The notes below the pieces were generated by a model, which saw nothing but the letters and a program-made list of their open reading frames with translations, was not told the origin of the DNA and searched no databases. A stretch of 50,896 nt of DNA, taken from contig CAZJWC010000008.1 in assembly GCA_964550125.1 (NCBI GenBank), positions 1 through 50,896 on the forward strand. The letters are read 5' to 3'. The position numbers were made by a program, and so were the translations under genes. This document shows positions 24,454 through 33,699 of this stretch, piece by piece. Within the stretch, counting starts at the first letter, position 1. Every line of letters begins with the position of its first letter. This DNA is from CAZJWC01 sp964550125. GTDB lineage: Bacteria > Bacillota > Clostridia > Christensenellales > Borkfalkiaceae.

Positions 24454-25515
24454 ATGAATATTTCGGATAGAAAGAAAAAGATACTACAAGTGGTAGTTGA
24501 TGAATATATAAATACTGCCGTTCCTGTTTCAAGCAAGGTGGTTGCTGAAAACTCTCTAGTAGGTGTTAGTTCTGCTACTGTTCGTAATGAACTTGCTTCT
24601 CTTGAAGAACTTGGATTTTTAACCCAGTATCATACATCGGGTGGTAGAGTTCCCTCCCCTCTGGCATATAAGTTATACATAGACGAGTTGATGCAGAGGA
24701 ACGCTTTGAGTGAAACTGATTTGCAGTATATTACAGAGGCGTTTGAAACTCAAACAAACGATATTGAAAATATCATTAAAAAAGTAACTAAAGTAATAAG
24801 CGATCTTACGGATTATCCTTCCGTAGCAGTTGCACATAGTGTTGATAAAGAAATAATTGATAACATTGCACTCGTGTCTTGTGGACCAAAGGAAGCGTTG
24901 CTTTTAATCGTAACCAGTACGAGAATTTTGCGTGATAACATTATTGATATACCTGAAAAAATGGAAAGGAGCGATTTAGAAAATGCTTCAAGGGTAATAG
25001 GAAAAATGTTTTGTGGCAAAGCAATGGTAGATGTTGTTAAACTTGAAGGTGAACTTTTAGCAGAGTTTACACAGTATAAAGAAATTTTTAAAGAAGTAAT
25101 TGAAGTACTTCGCTCGTATTCTAAGACAAGAGATAAAGACGTAATGGTTTCAGGTGAAGATAAGATATTTAATCACCCTGAATATGAGAATATTGAAAAT
25201 GTAAAAAACTTTTTGACAGTAGTTTCTAGTAAAGAAAGGCTTGCAGATATCTTAACTGAGGGAGATGAACAGATACATATAAATGTTCAAATCGGTTCAG
25301 ATGAAGGTAGTGAAAAGAAAGACAATAATGAAGTTCCTAAAGACTGTTCACTTGTAACGGCTACATATTCAGCAGGAGGAAAAAATTTAGGTACATACGG
25401 CGTTATTGGTCCTATAAGGATGGACTACTCAAAAGTTATTTCAGTCTTAGAGCAGGTTGGCGTTATACTTGAAAATATAATAAACAAAGGTGGCAATAGT
25501 AATGGAAAACAATAA
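24454..25515 (+). CDS. hrcA: Heat-inducible transcription repressor HrcA
   Basis: HrcA represses class I heat-shock operons by binding CIRCE. I start at ATG 24454, which follows GGAGGG and gives the family N-terminus NISDRKKKILQVVVDEYI. The protein is 353 aa. The winged helix includes GVSSATVRNELASLEELGFL and the wing TSGGRVPSPLAYKLYID. The C-terminal domain ends with the conserved YGVIGPIRMDYSKVISVLEQV. A CIRCE-like site lies 86 bases upstream, so autoregulation is expected. The 3' end overlaps grpE by 14 bases. Confidence 0.95.
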   Translation: MNISDRKKKILQVVVDEYINTAVPVSSKVVAENSLVGVSSATVRNELASLEELGFLTQYHTSGGRVPSPLAYKLYIDELMQRNALSETDLQYITEAFETQTNDIENIIKKVTKVISDLTDYPSVAVAHSVDKEIIDNIALVSCGPKEALLLIVTSTRILRDNIIDIPEKMERSDLENASRVIGKMFCGKAMVDVVKLEGELLAEFTQYKEIFKEVIEVLRSYSKTRDKDVMVSGEDKIFNHPEYENIENVKNFLTVVSSKERLADILTEGDEQIHINVQIGSDEGSEKKDNNEVPKDCSLVTATYSAGGKNLGTYGVIGPIRMDYSKVISVLEQVGVILENIINKGGNSNGKQ

Positions 25516-26140
25516 TACATCTAATACCGAGATGCGTGATGCAGAGGCCGAATTAGAAGAACTGTTAAAATCTATTACCGAAGATGAAGGACTGCAAGAT
25601 TTTATGGAGGCGACAGAGTTCGACGAAATAGATGATGAAGATACTGAAATCGATGAGGAAGACGTAAGTTATGAAGATGTCGATAAGTTACTATCAGATG
25701 ATGCGGCATTACAAATCGCGTTAAAAAATGTAGAGGAGTTTAAAGCAAAGTGGACTCGTTCGGTTGCCGAGTTTGAAAATTATAAAAAACGCACACAGGA
25801 AGCGACAAAGATGAGTTACCTGGAAGGGCGTTACGATGTGATATTAAAGTTTCTACCGATAGGTGAAAATCTTGAAAGAGCGTTAGAAACGGCAGTAGAT
25901 GAACAGACACGAAAGGGTATTGAGATGGTTATAAGGGCATTTAAGCAACTTTTAGTTGCAGAGGGCCTTGAGGAAATCAATCCCATAGGACAAGAATTTG
26001 ACGTGCATACTAGCGAAGCAATAATGTCAGTTCCTCCAGAGGAGGGCGAACCTGAAGGAATTGTTAAACAAGTTTATGCGAAAGGGTATAGAAAAGGGGA
26101 CAAGATAATAAGATATGCCCAAGTAGTAGTAACTAAATAG
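25502..26140 (+). CDS. grpE: Nucleotide exchange factor GrpE
   Basis: GrpE releases ADP from DnaK. The 212-aa protein has a long acidic N-terminal segment (about 1-65, many Asp/Glu), a coiled-coil helix containing WTRSVAEFENYKKRTQ, the LPIGENLERAL turn, and the beta domain with VPPEEGEPEGIVKQVYAKGYRKGDKIIR. The ATG at 25502 follows AAAGGTGG by 8 bases; a GTG at 25490 lies within that ribosome site and is less likely. It overlaps hrcA, so coupling is likely. Confidence 0.95.
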   Translation: MENNNTSNTEMRDAEAELEELLKSITEDEGLQDFMEATEFDEIDDEDTEIDEEDVSYEDVDKLLSDDAALQIALKNVEEFKAKWTRSVAEFENYKKRTQEATKMSYLEGRYDVILKFLPIGENLERALETAVDEQTRKGIEMVIRAFKQLLVAEGLEEINPIGQEFDVHTSEAIMSVPPEEGEPEGIVKQVYAKGYRKGDKIIRYAQVVVTK

Positions 26141-26216
26141 TTTTTATGCATTTTATATATAGTCGAAAGACAAAATTTATTGATTACAGAATAAGATTCA
26201 AGGAGTATACATTTAT

Positions 26217-28118
26217 ATGGGAAAGGTAATAGGAATTGACTTAGGAACAACGAATTCGTGTGTTGCCGTTATGGAAGGTGGTGAACCGGTAGTTATCACT
26301 AACGCTGAAGGTTCAAGAACAACCCCTTCAGTTGTAGGCTTCCAAAAAGACGGTCAAAGAATTGTAGGTCAAGTTGCAAAGCGTCAAGCAGTTGCAAACC
26401 CTGACAGAACTATAATCTCAATTAAGCGTCATATGGGTACTGGTTTCAAAGTTGATATTGACGGAAAAGGCTTTTCACCTGAAGAAATTTCAGCGATGAC
26501 TTTAGGCAAATTGAAGGCAGATGCTGAAGCATATCTTGGCACACAAGTAACAGACGCAGTTATCACTTGCCCTGCTTACTTTACAGACAGCCAAAGACAA
26601 GCAACTAAAAACGCAGGTAAGATTGCAGGATTAAATGTTTTAAGAATTATAAACGAGCCTACGGCTGCTGCACTTGCTTACGGTTTAGATAAAGATGACA
26701 ATAACCACAAAATTATGATATATGACCTTGGTGGTGGTACTTTTGATGTATCTATCCTAGAGGTTGGTGATGGTGTATTTGAGGTACTTGCTACTAACGG
26801 TAACAATATGCTAGGTGGTGATGACTTCGATAAGAGAATAACTGATTATTTGGTTGAAGAATTTAAAAAGATTGAAGGCGTTGATTTAAGAAAAGATAAA
26901 ATGGCAATGCAAAGATTAAATGAGGCTTCCGAGAAAGCAAAGATTGAACTTTCAGGTATGAACTCAACAAATATCAACTTGCCTTTCATTACAGCAACAG
27001 CTGAAGGCCCTAAACATCTTGATATTGACTTAACAAAAGCAAAATTTGATGCAATGACTGCTGATTTGGTTGAACAAACTATTCTTCCTATGCGACAAGC
27101 AATGAAAGATGCTGGGGTTACAATCAATGATATAGCAAAGGTTATTTTGGTAGGTGGTTCAACTCGTATCCCTGCAGTATTAGAAAAGGTTAAACAAGTT
27201 ACAGGTAAAGAGCCTTTTAAAGGTATCAACCCTGACGAGTGCGTTGCGGTTGGTGCTGCTATCCAAGGTGGTGTACTTTCTGGTGATGTAAAAGATGTAT
27301 TGCTACTTGATGTAATGCCTTTATCACTTGGTATTGAAACACTTGGTGGCGTATTCACAAAACTTATTGAAAGAAATACAACTATTCCTGCTAAAAAGAG
27401 TCAAGTATTCTCAACAGCAGCAGATAACCAAACTCAAGTAGATATTCACATCTTGCAAGGTGAAAGAGGATTTGCAAAGGACAATAAAACCCTTGGTAAA
27501 TTTGAACTAATTGGTATTCCACCTTCACCTAGAGGTGTACCTCAAATTGAGGTTACATTTGACGTAGATGCTAACGGTATCGTAAATGTAGCAGCAAAAG
27601 ATATGGCAACAGGTATGTCAACTGACATTACTATTACATCGTCTTCAAACTTGACTGCAGAAGAAATTGACGCAGCAGTTAAAGAGGCTGAAGCATACCG
27701 TGAAGAAGATAAAAAGAGACAACAAAGAGTTGAAAACAAAGGCAAGTTAGAGGCTATGTTGTTTGCAGTAGACAAGTCGGTTAAAGACCTTGGAGATAAG
27801 GTAACGGCTACCGATAAGCAAACCTTGAGCCAAGCGATTAAAAATGCAACTGCAATGCTTGAAACAGGTGATGATGAAAAGATTGTAGCGGCTACTGAAA
27901 AACTAGCTAGTGAATCGCAAGCAATATTTACTAAAATTTATCAACAAGCAAGTTCAAACGGTCAAGATTTGGGTGATTTCAACCCTAATGATTTTGCAAA
28001 CTTTGACCCTGCAACATTTGATGATTTCAGTGATATAAGTGATTTTGATGATTTAGGCGATTTTGATTTTGGAAGTTTAGACAATCTAGATGATGATGAT
28101 ACTGAATTCCATCAATAA
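26217..28118 (+). CDS. dnaK: Chaperone DnaK (Hsp70) with an unusual acidic Asp-Phe tail
   Basis: This is the 633-aa ATP-driven chaperone. Hsp70 signatures are all present: GIDLGTTNSCVAVMEGG, IYDLGGGTFDVSILEVG, VILVGGSTRIPAV, and the linker DVLLLDVMPLSLGIE. The substrate-binding beta sandwich and the lid helices follow. The C-terminus is odd: from about residue 583 there is a chain of Asp-Phe units (FDDFSDISDFDDLGDF) ending in EFHQ, rather than the usual EEVD-like or DADYEEV tail. The gene is separated from grpE by 76 bases without a clear terminator, so it is probably in the hrcA operon. Confidence 0.96.
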   Translation: MGKVIGIDLGTTNSCVAVMEGGEPVVITNAEGSRTTPSVVGFQKDGQRIVGQVAKRQAVANPDRTIISIKRHMGTGFKVDIDGKGFSPEEISAMTLGKLKADAEAYLGTQVTDAVITCPAYFTDSQRQATKNAGKIAGLNVLRIINEPTAAALAYGLDKDDNNHKIMIYDLGGGTFDVSILEVGDGVFEVLATNGNNMLGGDDFDKRITDYLVEEFKKIEGVDLRKDKMAMQRLNEASEKAKIELSGMNSTNINLPFITATAEGPKHLDIDLTKAKFDAMTADLVEQTILPMRQAMKDAGVTINDIAKVILVGGSTRIPAVLEKVKQVTGKEPFKGINPDECVAVGAAIQGGVLSGDVKDVLLLDVMPLSLGIETLGGVFTKLIERNTTIPAKKSQVFSTAADNQTQVDIHILQGERGFAKDNKTLGKFELIGIPPSPRGVPQIEVTFDVDANGIVNVAAKDMATGMSTDITITSSSNLTAEEIDAAVKEAEAYREEDKKRQQRVENKGKLEAMLFAVDKSVKDLGDKVTATDKQTLSQAIKNATAMLETGDDEKIVAATEKLASESQAIFTKIYQQASSNGQDLGDFNPNDFANFDPATFDDFSDISDFDDLGDFDFGSLDNLDDDDTEFHQ

Positions 28119-28230
28119 AATAAAGTTATTTGATTAAAAGTTTTGTAGGGTGATTCCTTGCAAATGAGAATAATATAAATTCCTATACATTTTAAGGTGA
28201 TAGGGGAATAAAGAAAGAGGATTTATAGTT

Positions 28231-29352
28231 ATGAGTAAAGATTATTACAAAATTCTAGGAGTAGACAAAAAGGCAACAATAGGCGAAATTAAGTCGGCGT
28301 ATAGAAAAATGGTTAAACACTATCACCCTGACTTACACCCTAATGATGCCGAGGCAGCTGCAAAATTTAAGGAGATTAACGAGGCACACGAAGTGTTGAC
28401 TGACCCTCAAAGGAGAGCAGCATACGATAACGAATCAAGCCGTGGTGCTGGATTTGGTGGATTTAATGGATTTAACGGAAGCAACGGCTTTGCTGATATG
28501 TTTGGTGATATATTCTCAAACTTTGGTGGTGCTGCTGCTGCACAAGGCGTAAAAACTGGTGCTGACATTACTAGAGAAATTTCTATTAGTTTCATGGAAG
28601 CGGCTAAAGGTTGTACAAAGGAAATTATCTATACAAGAAATACTCCTTGTGCAAACTGTGGTGGTACTGGTGCTGTGTCCGATAAAGCGTTCATTATGTG
28701 CGATAGATGTGATGGTACTGGTCAAGTAAAAGTGGTTCAAGATACCTTGTTTGGTAGAACTGTAAGAGTAGGTGCTTGTCCCGAGTGTGAAGGAACAGGT
28801 AAGAAAATTGTTGATCCTTGTCCTGAGTGTAATGGTAAAGGTTATACTTCTCAAGATACACACGTTGTATTTATGATTCCTGCTGGCGCTGATACAAACA
28901 GTTACATACGTAAAAAGAGATTTGGTCAAGCAACAACTCGTGGTGGACAACCTGGCGACTTGATTATTGTAATTAAAGTATTACCTCATAAATTCTTTAA
29001 GCGTAGGGATAAAGACTTGTATGTTGAACTTCCTATTTCTTATGAAACAGCAGTTCTTGGTGGAAAGGTTAAAATCCCTGGTGTAGACGGGCCTATCAAC
29101 TATATGATAGCCGAAGGTACTCCTAATGGACACGTTATTCCACTAAAAGGAAAGGGTATAAAAACAAAAGCAGGTGCTGGTAACTTGTATGTTACAACTG
29201 TTATTGATATTCCCACAAAACTTTCAAGAGAATCTCGTAAGAAATTGCAAGCCTATGCTAAAACTTTGGATAGCAAACAACAAACAAAGATTAGAGCATT
29301 TGAAGAATCTATGGAAGAAGGAAATACAACTGATTCAACAGTAACTGAATAA
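28231..29352 (+). CDS. dnaJ: Co-chaperone DnaJ (Hsp40, type I)
   Basis: DnaJ delivers substrates to DnaK and triggers its ATPase. The 373-aa protein has the full type I layout: J domain with HPD in KHYHPDLHP, a Gly/Phe linker (GFGGFNGFNGSNGF), four zinc repeats (CANCGGTG, CDRCDGTG, CPECEGTG, CPECNGKG) and the C-terminal substrate domains. It follows dnaK by 112 bases in the standard order and is closed by a strong terminator. Confidence 0.96.
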   Translation: MSKDYYKILGVDKKATIGEIKSAYRKMVKHYHPDLHPNDAEAAAKFKEINEAHEVLTDPQRRAAYDNESSRGAGFGGFNGFNGSNGFADMFGDIFSNFGGAAAAQGVKTGADITREISISFMEAAKGCTKEIIYTRNTPCANCGGTGAVSDKAFIMCDRCDGTGQVKVVQDTLFGRTVRVGACPECEGTGKKIVDPCPECNGKGYTSQDTHVVFMIPAGADTNSYIRKKRFGQATTRGGQPGDLIIVIKVLPHKFFKRRDKDLYVELPISYETAVLGGKVKIPGVDGPINYMIAEGTPNGHVIPLKGKGIKTKAGAGNLYVTTVIDIPTKLSRESRKKLQAYAKTLDSKQQTKIRAFEESMEEGNTTDSTVTE

Positions 29353-29367
29353 AAAACAACTGATATC

Positions 29368-29398
29368 AAAAGGACAATTTTTAATTGTCCTTTTTTTG
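29368..29398 (+). terminator. Terminator after dnaJ
   Basis: AAAAGGACAATT (29368-29379) pairs with AATTGTCCTTTT (29383-29394) and runs on into T's. It ends the heat-shock operon. Confidence 0.9.
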
Positions 29399-29427
29399 TT
29401 GCTAAAAAAAGCATAAGTTGTTATAAT
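29399..29427 (+). promoter_or_regulatory. Putative promoter of prmA-rsmE-mtaB-HIT
   Basis: TTGCTA (29399-29404) and TATAAT (29422-29427), spacer 17 bp, lie 29 bases upstream of prmA and just after the dnaJ terminator. Confidence 0.6.
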
Positions 29428-29455
29428 TTTATCAAATAGAATTTGGAGATAATTT

Positions 29456-30409
29456 ATGAAATTTACTGAACTTACCGTATATACAAAAACAGAGGGTAGC
29501 GAACTTGTGGCTGATATTTTTTGGAATTATACTAATTACGGCGTAACCATTTGCGATGTTGAAGATATTATCTCAATTTTAAATGACGGCAAGGTTGTTT
29601 ACGACTATGTTTGCGATGAGGTAAACGAACAAATTCAAAAGGGTGGTGCTGTGCTTGTAAAGTGTTATATTCCCGTAGATACTGCCACTGAAACTATTCC
29701 TCAAATCCGTGCCGACATTGAGGAGTTGTCTGTTCGTGCAAAAGATTATCTTGATTTAGGCTCTCTTGAAATGATTACTCGTGAGATTGAAGGGGACGAT
29801 TGGATTGAGATTTGGAAGAAACATTTTAAACCCATACATTTTGGTAAAATCGTAATTTGTCCTGAGTGGATTTCATATTCTCCCAATGAAAATGAAAAGG
29901 TTATAAAATTAGATAGTAATATGGCTTTTGGCACTGGGGAACACGAAACTACTTCAATGTGTATTCAGTTGATTGAAAAGTATGTTGACGAAGATGATGT
30001 TGTGATTGATGTAGGCTGTGGAAGTGGAATTTTAGGAATTTCAGCCGTAAAATTAGGTGCTAAAAAGTCTTATTTAACTGATATAGACTATGTTGCTGTA
30101 AAGAGTGCTGAACATAACAGTGAAATTAACGGTACTGCTGATAAAACGGATATTATGCTAGCAAACCTTCTTGATAAAACGGAAGTTAAAGGTGATTTAG
30201 TTGTGGCAAATATTATGGCAGAAATTTTGTGCGATTTAGCACCTGGTACAACTAAAAACTTATCTCAAGATGGAGTGCTTATTTTAAGTGGAATTATTCA
30301 CAGCAGAAAGCAAATGGTTGTAGATAAGTATGCAGAGTTTAACCTAGAACTTGTGGATAGTTTAACTCAAGGTGAGTGGAACGCTTTGGTTTTTAAGTTT
30401 AAAAAGTAG
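29456..30409 (+). CDS. prmA: Ribosomal protein L11 methyltransferase
   Basis: PrmA trimethylates ribosomal protein L11. The 317-aa protein has the N-terminal substrate domain (ending about residue 105), then MAFGTGEHETTSMC, the SAM motif DVGCGSGILGISAVKLGA, and NIMAEILCDLAP near the C-terminus, corresponding to the family's substrate-side NxxxxxL motif. It is placed after dnaJ and before rsmE, a common Firmicutes order. The start ATG follows TTTGGAG. Confidence 0.93.
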   Translation: MKFTELTVYTKTEGSELVADIFWNYTNYGVTICDVEDIISILNDGKVVYDYVCDEVNEQIQKGGAVLVKCYIPVDTATETIPQIRADIEELSVRAKDYLDLGSLEMITREIEGDDWIEIWKKHFKPIHFGKIVICPEWISYSPNENEKVIKLDSNMAFGTGEHETTSMCIQLIEKYVDEDDVVIDVGCGSGILGISAVKLGAKKSYLTDIDYVAVKSAEHNSEINGTADKTDIMLANLLDKTEVKGDLVVANIMAEILCDLAPGTTKNLSQDGVLILSGIIHSRKQMVVDKYAEFNLELVDSLTQGEWNALVFKFKK

Positions 30410-30416
30410 GATAAAA

Positions 30417-31133
30417 ATGACATCAATAAGAAGATTTTTTGTAGATAGAATAGATAATGAAACATTATTGGAGGGCGAGGAGTTTCAACACGCTAAAAAT
30501 GTTTTGCGTTTGCAAGAAGGCGATGAAATTTTATTACTTGACAATAGTGGAAAGGAATACAACGCAATAGTTGCCAAGGTTGATAAAAGACAAATTTTAT
30601 GCAATGTTATGGGCTATAATGAGGGCGAACGAGAGACGAAGCAAAAAGTAAGGTTGCTCTTTGGTTTCTTAAAGGGAGATAAAAGCGAACTTGTGGTGCA
30701 AAAGGCTACAGAATTGGGAGTAAAAGAGATTGCAACTTTTTCAAGTGAGTTTTCCTCTGCGTATATGAGTGATAATAAACTTGAAAGATTAAATAAAGTT
30801 TCAAAGGAGGCCTCAAAACAGTGTTTAAGGTCGGTTGCTCCAAAGGTTGAGTATTTTGATAACCTTGAAAAAGCATTGTCTTCTTGTCAGGATTTTGAGA
30901 ATAAACTCTTTGCTTGTGAATTCGCAAAAGAGAGTGAAACTGATATGTCAAAACTAAAGGGTAGTACAGCAGTCGTTATAGGAAGTGAGGGAGGCTTTTC
31001 ACAAAGAGAGGCTGAACTTGCGACTAAATATGGTTTTTCATTAGTGAGTTTGGGCAAAAGGATTTTGCGTGCCGAAACGGCAAGCATTACTATGTGCTCA
31101 ATAGTGATGTACGAATTAGGTGAATTAAATTGA
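30417..31133 (+). CDS. rsmE: 16S rRNA (uracil-1498 N3)-methyltransferase RsmE
   Basis: RsmE is a SPOUT (knotted) methyltransferase acting on U1498 of 16S rRNA. From the ATG at 30417 the protein is 238 aa and begins TSIRRFFVD, a standard start; an earlier GTG lies inside prmA and would add an unrelated leader. An N-terminal PUA-like domain has EFQHAKNVLRLQEGDEI. The knot has VVIGSEGGFSQREAEL and LGKRILRAETA. prmA-rsmE-mtaB are tightly packed; the stop overlaps the mtaB TTG start. Confidence 0.93.
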   Translation: MTSIRRFFVDRIDNETLLEGEEFQHAKNVLRLQEGDEILLLDNSGKEYNAIVAKVDKRQILCNVMGYNEGERETKQKVRLLFGFLKGDKSELVVQKATELGVKEIATFSSEFSSAYMSDNKLERLNKVSKEASKQCLRSVAPKVEYFDNLEKALSSCQDFENKLFACEFAKESETDMSKLKGSTAVVIGSEGGFSQREAELATKYGFSLVSLGKRILRAETASITMCSIVMYELGELN

Positions 31134-32377
31134 AAAAAATTGTTGTTTTTACACTAGGATGTAAAGTAAACGATTGTGAAAGTGCCTCTCTTATCAATTC
31201 CTTGTCAAAAAAAGGGTTTGAGGTAACAGATGAACTTTGCTTTGCAGATATATACATAGTAAATACTTGTGCAGTTACAAGTGAGGCTGAAAAGAAGTCA
31301 AGACAGATGATTGCGCGTATAAAAAAATATAATGACAATGCCAAAATTATAATTTGTGGTTGCGCTAGTCAAAAAAATCCTGAAGCGTTTTTGCAAAAGG
31401 AAAATGTAACGGTGGTTACAGGTGCAAGACAAAAGAGTAAGATTGTTGAAATTGTCGAAGAAGAAAACTTAAAAAAAGAGAGAGTGGTTTGCAATGACGA
31501 TACCGTTTTTGACGAAATGGATACTCCTAAATTTTTAAAGACAAGAGCGTTTATAAAAATACAGGACGGTTGTAACAGATTTTGTTCATACTGTATAATA
31601 CCTTATTTGAGAGGTAGGAGTAGGTCAAGGAATATTGATAGCATTGTTGAGGAGATTAAAAACTGTTCAAGCGATGAGGTCGTTATAACTGGTATTGATA
31701 TATCTACTTATAACTATAACGGAAATAATTTGGCTGACCTAATGACTATGCTTACTGACGTTGATAAACGCATTAGATTAGGGTCGTTAGAGGTTAGTGT
31801 GGTTACTGACGAATTGCTTGAAAACTGCAAAAAACTTAAAAATTTTGCCTCTCAATTTCATCTTTCCTTACAAAGTGGCTCAAATAATGTTTTAAAAAAG
31901 ATGAACAGAAAATACACTCGTGAGGAGTATCTTGAAAAGGTTGAAAAAATATATAGAGTTTTCCCTGATTGTGCGATAACTACGGATATTATAGTTGGTT
32001 TTCCTACTGAGAGTGAGGAGGACTTTGAAGATACCATAGACCTTGTAAAAAGGGTAAAATTCTCTCAAATTCACGCCTTTCCGTATTCTGCAAGAGAAGG
32101 AACGAACGCCTTTAAATTAAAAGATTTAAAGGGTGAAATTAAGCATGAAAGGTTAAAAAGATTGATTGATGTAGGAGAAAAGTTAAAGGTCGAATATCTT
32201 GAAAAATACATTGGTAAGGAACTAGATTTTCTCTTTGAGGAGTTTGTGGACGGATTTTCAACGGGGTATAGTAAAAATTATATTAAATTATATGTTGAAG
32301 GGAACGTTGGTCAGGGAATTAAAAAGGTTAAAGGTATAAAACTTGTTAAGGACGGCTTGTACGCCGAATTGATATAA
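31130..32377 (+). CDS. mtaB: tRNA t6A37 methylthiotransferase MtaB
   Basis: MtaB inserts a methylthio group into t6A37 of ANN-decoding tRNAs, giving ms2t6A. The 415-aa protein starts with TTG at 31130 (overlapping the rsmE stop) six bases after AGGTGA. The N-terminal UPF0004 domain has GCKVNDCES, the MtaB hallmark, plus further cluster cysteines (NTCAVTSEA, CGCASQ). The radical-SAM cluster is C148, C152 and C155 in CNRFCSYC, followed by IPYLRGRSRSR. A short TRAM-like C-terminal domain is present. Confidence 0.94.
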   Translation: MKKIVVFTLGCKVNDCESASLINSLSKKGFEVTDELCFADIYIVNTCAVTSEAEKKSRQMIARIKKYNDNAKIIICGCASQKNPEAFLQKENVTVVTGARQKSKIVEIVEEENLKKERVVCNDDTVFDEMDTPKFLKTRAFIKIQDGCNRFCSYCIIPYLRGRSRSRNIDSIVEEIKNCSSDEVVITGIDISTYNYNGNNLADLMTMLTDVDKRIRLGSLEVSVVTDELLENCKKLKNFASQFHLSLQSGSNNVLKKMNRKYTREEYLEKVEKIYRVFPDCAITTDIIVGFPTESEEDFEDTIDLVKRVKFSQIHAFPYSAREGTNAFKLKDLKGEIKHERLKRLIDVGEKLKVEYLEKYIGKELDFLFEEFVDGFSTGYSKNYIKLYVEGNVGQGIKKVKGIKLVKDGLYAELI

Positions 32378-32391
32378 TGGAGATGATAAAA

Positions 32392-32736
32392 ATGGAAAAT
32401 TGTATTTTTTGTAAAATTATTAAGGGAGAAATTCCCTCTACAAAATTATATGAAGATGAAGAAATGTTGATTATCAACGACATAAATCCTCAAGCAAAAA
32501 AACACTATTTGTGCTTTTTAAAGGAACATTTTAAGTTGCTTGCAGATATGAACGAAAAGCAAGGTCAAATGCTTTTAAATACTTTAAATAAAATTCCTGA
32601 AATAGCAAAAAATATCCTTGGACTTGAAAATGGATATAGATTGATTATCAATCAAGGTGAGGACGCAGGTCAAACTGTTTTCCACCTACATATCCATATT
32701 TTAGGTGGAGAGCCTTTAGGTGAAAAGATAAGATAA
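32392..32736 (+). CDS. HIT-family nucleotide-binding hydrolase (HinT-like)
   Basis: This is a 114-aa histidine-triad protein, probably a purine nucleoside phosphoramidase or Ap4A-type hydrolase. The motif HLHIHILGG near the C-terminus carries the catalytic triad. N-terminal CIFCKIIKGEIPSTKLYEDE is typical of HinT-like proteins. The ATG at 32392 is favoured by GGAGATGAT upstream; in-frame ATGs at 32377 and 32383 are possible. It ends the prmA cluster and has a strong terminator. Confidence 0.92.
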   Translation: MENCIFCKIIKGEIPSTKLYEDEEMLIINDINPQAKKHYLCFLKEHFKLLADMNEKQGQMLLNTLNKIPEIAKNILGLENGYRLIINQGEDAGQTVFHLHIHILGGEPLGEKIR

Positions 32737-32740
32737 ATTT

Positions 32741-32769
32741 AAAAAATCGAGCATTGCTCGATTTTTTTG
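32741..32769 (+). terminator. Terminator after the HIT gene
   Basis: AAAAAATCGAGC (32741-32752) pairs with GCTCGATTTTTT (32756-32767) around a 3-nt loop. Confidence 0.9.
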
Positions 32770-32902
32770 TTATATTAAAAAAATAAAAATCATAAAGTAG
32801 GAAAGGAAGAAAGATATATTTTAAAATTCGTGAAAAAACGACAAAATAAATGATTATTTTCCTTAAAAAATATTTTATTATAAAAACGGCTGTGAGGTAA
32901 AC

Positions 32903-33664
32903 TTGATAAATAGATTATTAAGCAAATCATACGTCAAGATAAGTATCTGTCTTTTATTTATAGTATTGATGTCAGTTATGGTTTTTTATTCAGGAGCATA
33001 TAGTGTATATTGTTTCCAAACGCAAAAAAAAGTACCTATCTACTCTGTTGGTACAGATGAGAAGAAAATTTCTATCTCATTTGATTGTGCGTGGGGAGTT
33101 GATTATACAGACAAATTGCTTGAGGAAATGAAAAAGTATAATGTTAGATGCACCTTTTTTATGGTAGAGTTTTGGACTACCAAGTACCCAGAATACGTTA
33201 AAAAAATAAATGATAACGGACACGAAATAGGTACGCATAGTGCAACACATAAGTATATGTCAAAACTTAATGAAAAGGAGATAAGAGAGGAACTATCAAC
33301 TTCTTCAAAGGCGATTGAAGAAATAATTGGTAAAAAGGTTGAAGTGTTTCGTCCACCTTATGGCGACTATAACAATTTGCTTATTGATACGGCTATGGAT
33401 ATGGGATTATATTCAATTCAATGGGACGTTGACAGTTTGGATTGGAAAAATTTATCTGCTGAAGAGATAACTAGGAGAGTAACAAGCAAAGTTCAAAATG
33501 GTTCAATTATTCTATGCCATAACAATGGTCTACATACGGCTGAAGCGTTGCCTTTAATCTTTGAAAAATTATGTGGAGAGGGGTACCAGTTTGTACCCGT
33601 AGGTGAGTTAATTTATAAGGACAATTATTCAGTAGACAGTAACGGCAGACAAATTAAGATTTAA
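32903..33664 (+). CDS. pdaB: PdaB-type polysaccharide deacetylase, sporulation-associated
   Basis: This 253-aa membrane-anchored protein has one N-terminal hydrophobic helix (about 12-32) and an extracytoplasmic NodB domain. Motif 1 is SFDCAWG (D61), the PdaB-type variant in which the usual second Asp is missing. Motif 2 is HSATH (H112, H116), motif 3 RPPYGDY (R150), then WDVDSLDWK and ILCHNN. PdaB proteins are needed for spore maintenance in Bacillus and fit the sporulation genes here. The start is a TTG at 32903 after GTGAGGT. The 166-base upstream region is very A/T-rich; I could not assign a sigma-E or sigma-G promoter. Confidence 0.85.
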   Translation: MINRLLSKSYVKISICLLFIVLMSVMVFYSGAYSVYCFQTQKKVPIYSVGTDEKKISISFDCAWGVDYTDKLLEEMKKYNVRCTFFMVEFWTTKYPEYVKKINDNGHEIGTHSATHKYMSKLNEKEIREELSTSSKAIEEIIGKKVEVFRPPYGDYNNLLIDTAMDMGLYSIQWDVDSLDWKNLSAEEITRRVTSKVQNGSIILCHNNGLHTAEALPLIFEKLCGEGYQFVPVGELIYKDNYSVDSNGRQIKI

Positions 33665-33699
33665 TAATTTACTTTTGCAGAACTTTAAGGAGGTCATAT

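Noticed and set aside
26846..27358. 170-aa minus-strand frame
   Set aside because: Antisense shadow of dnaK.
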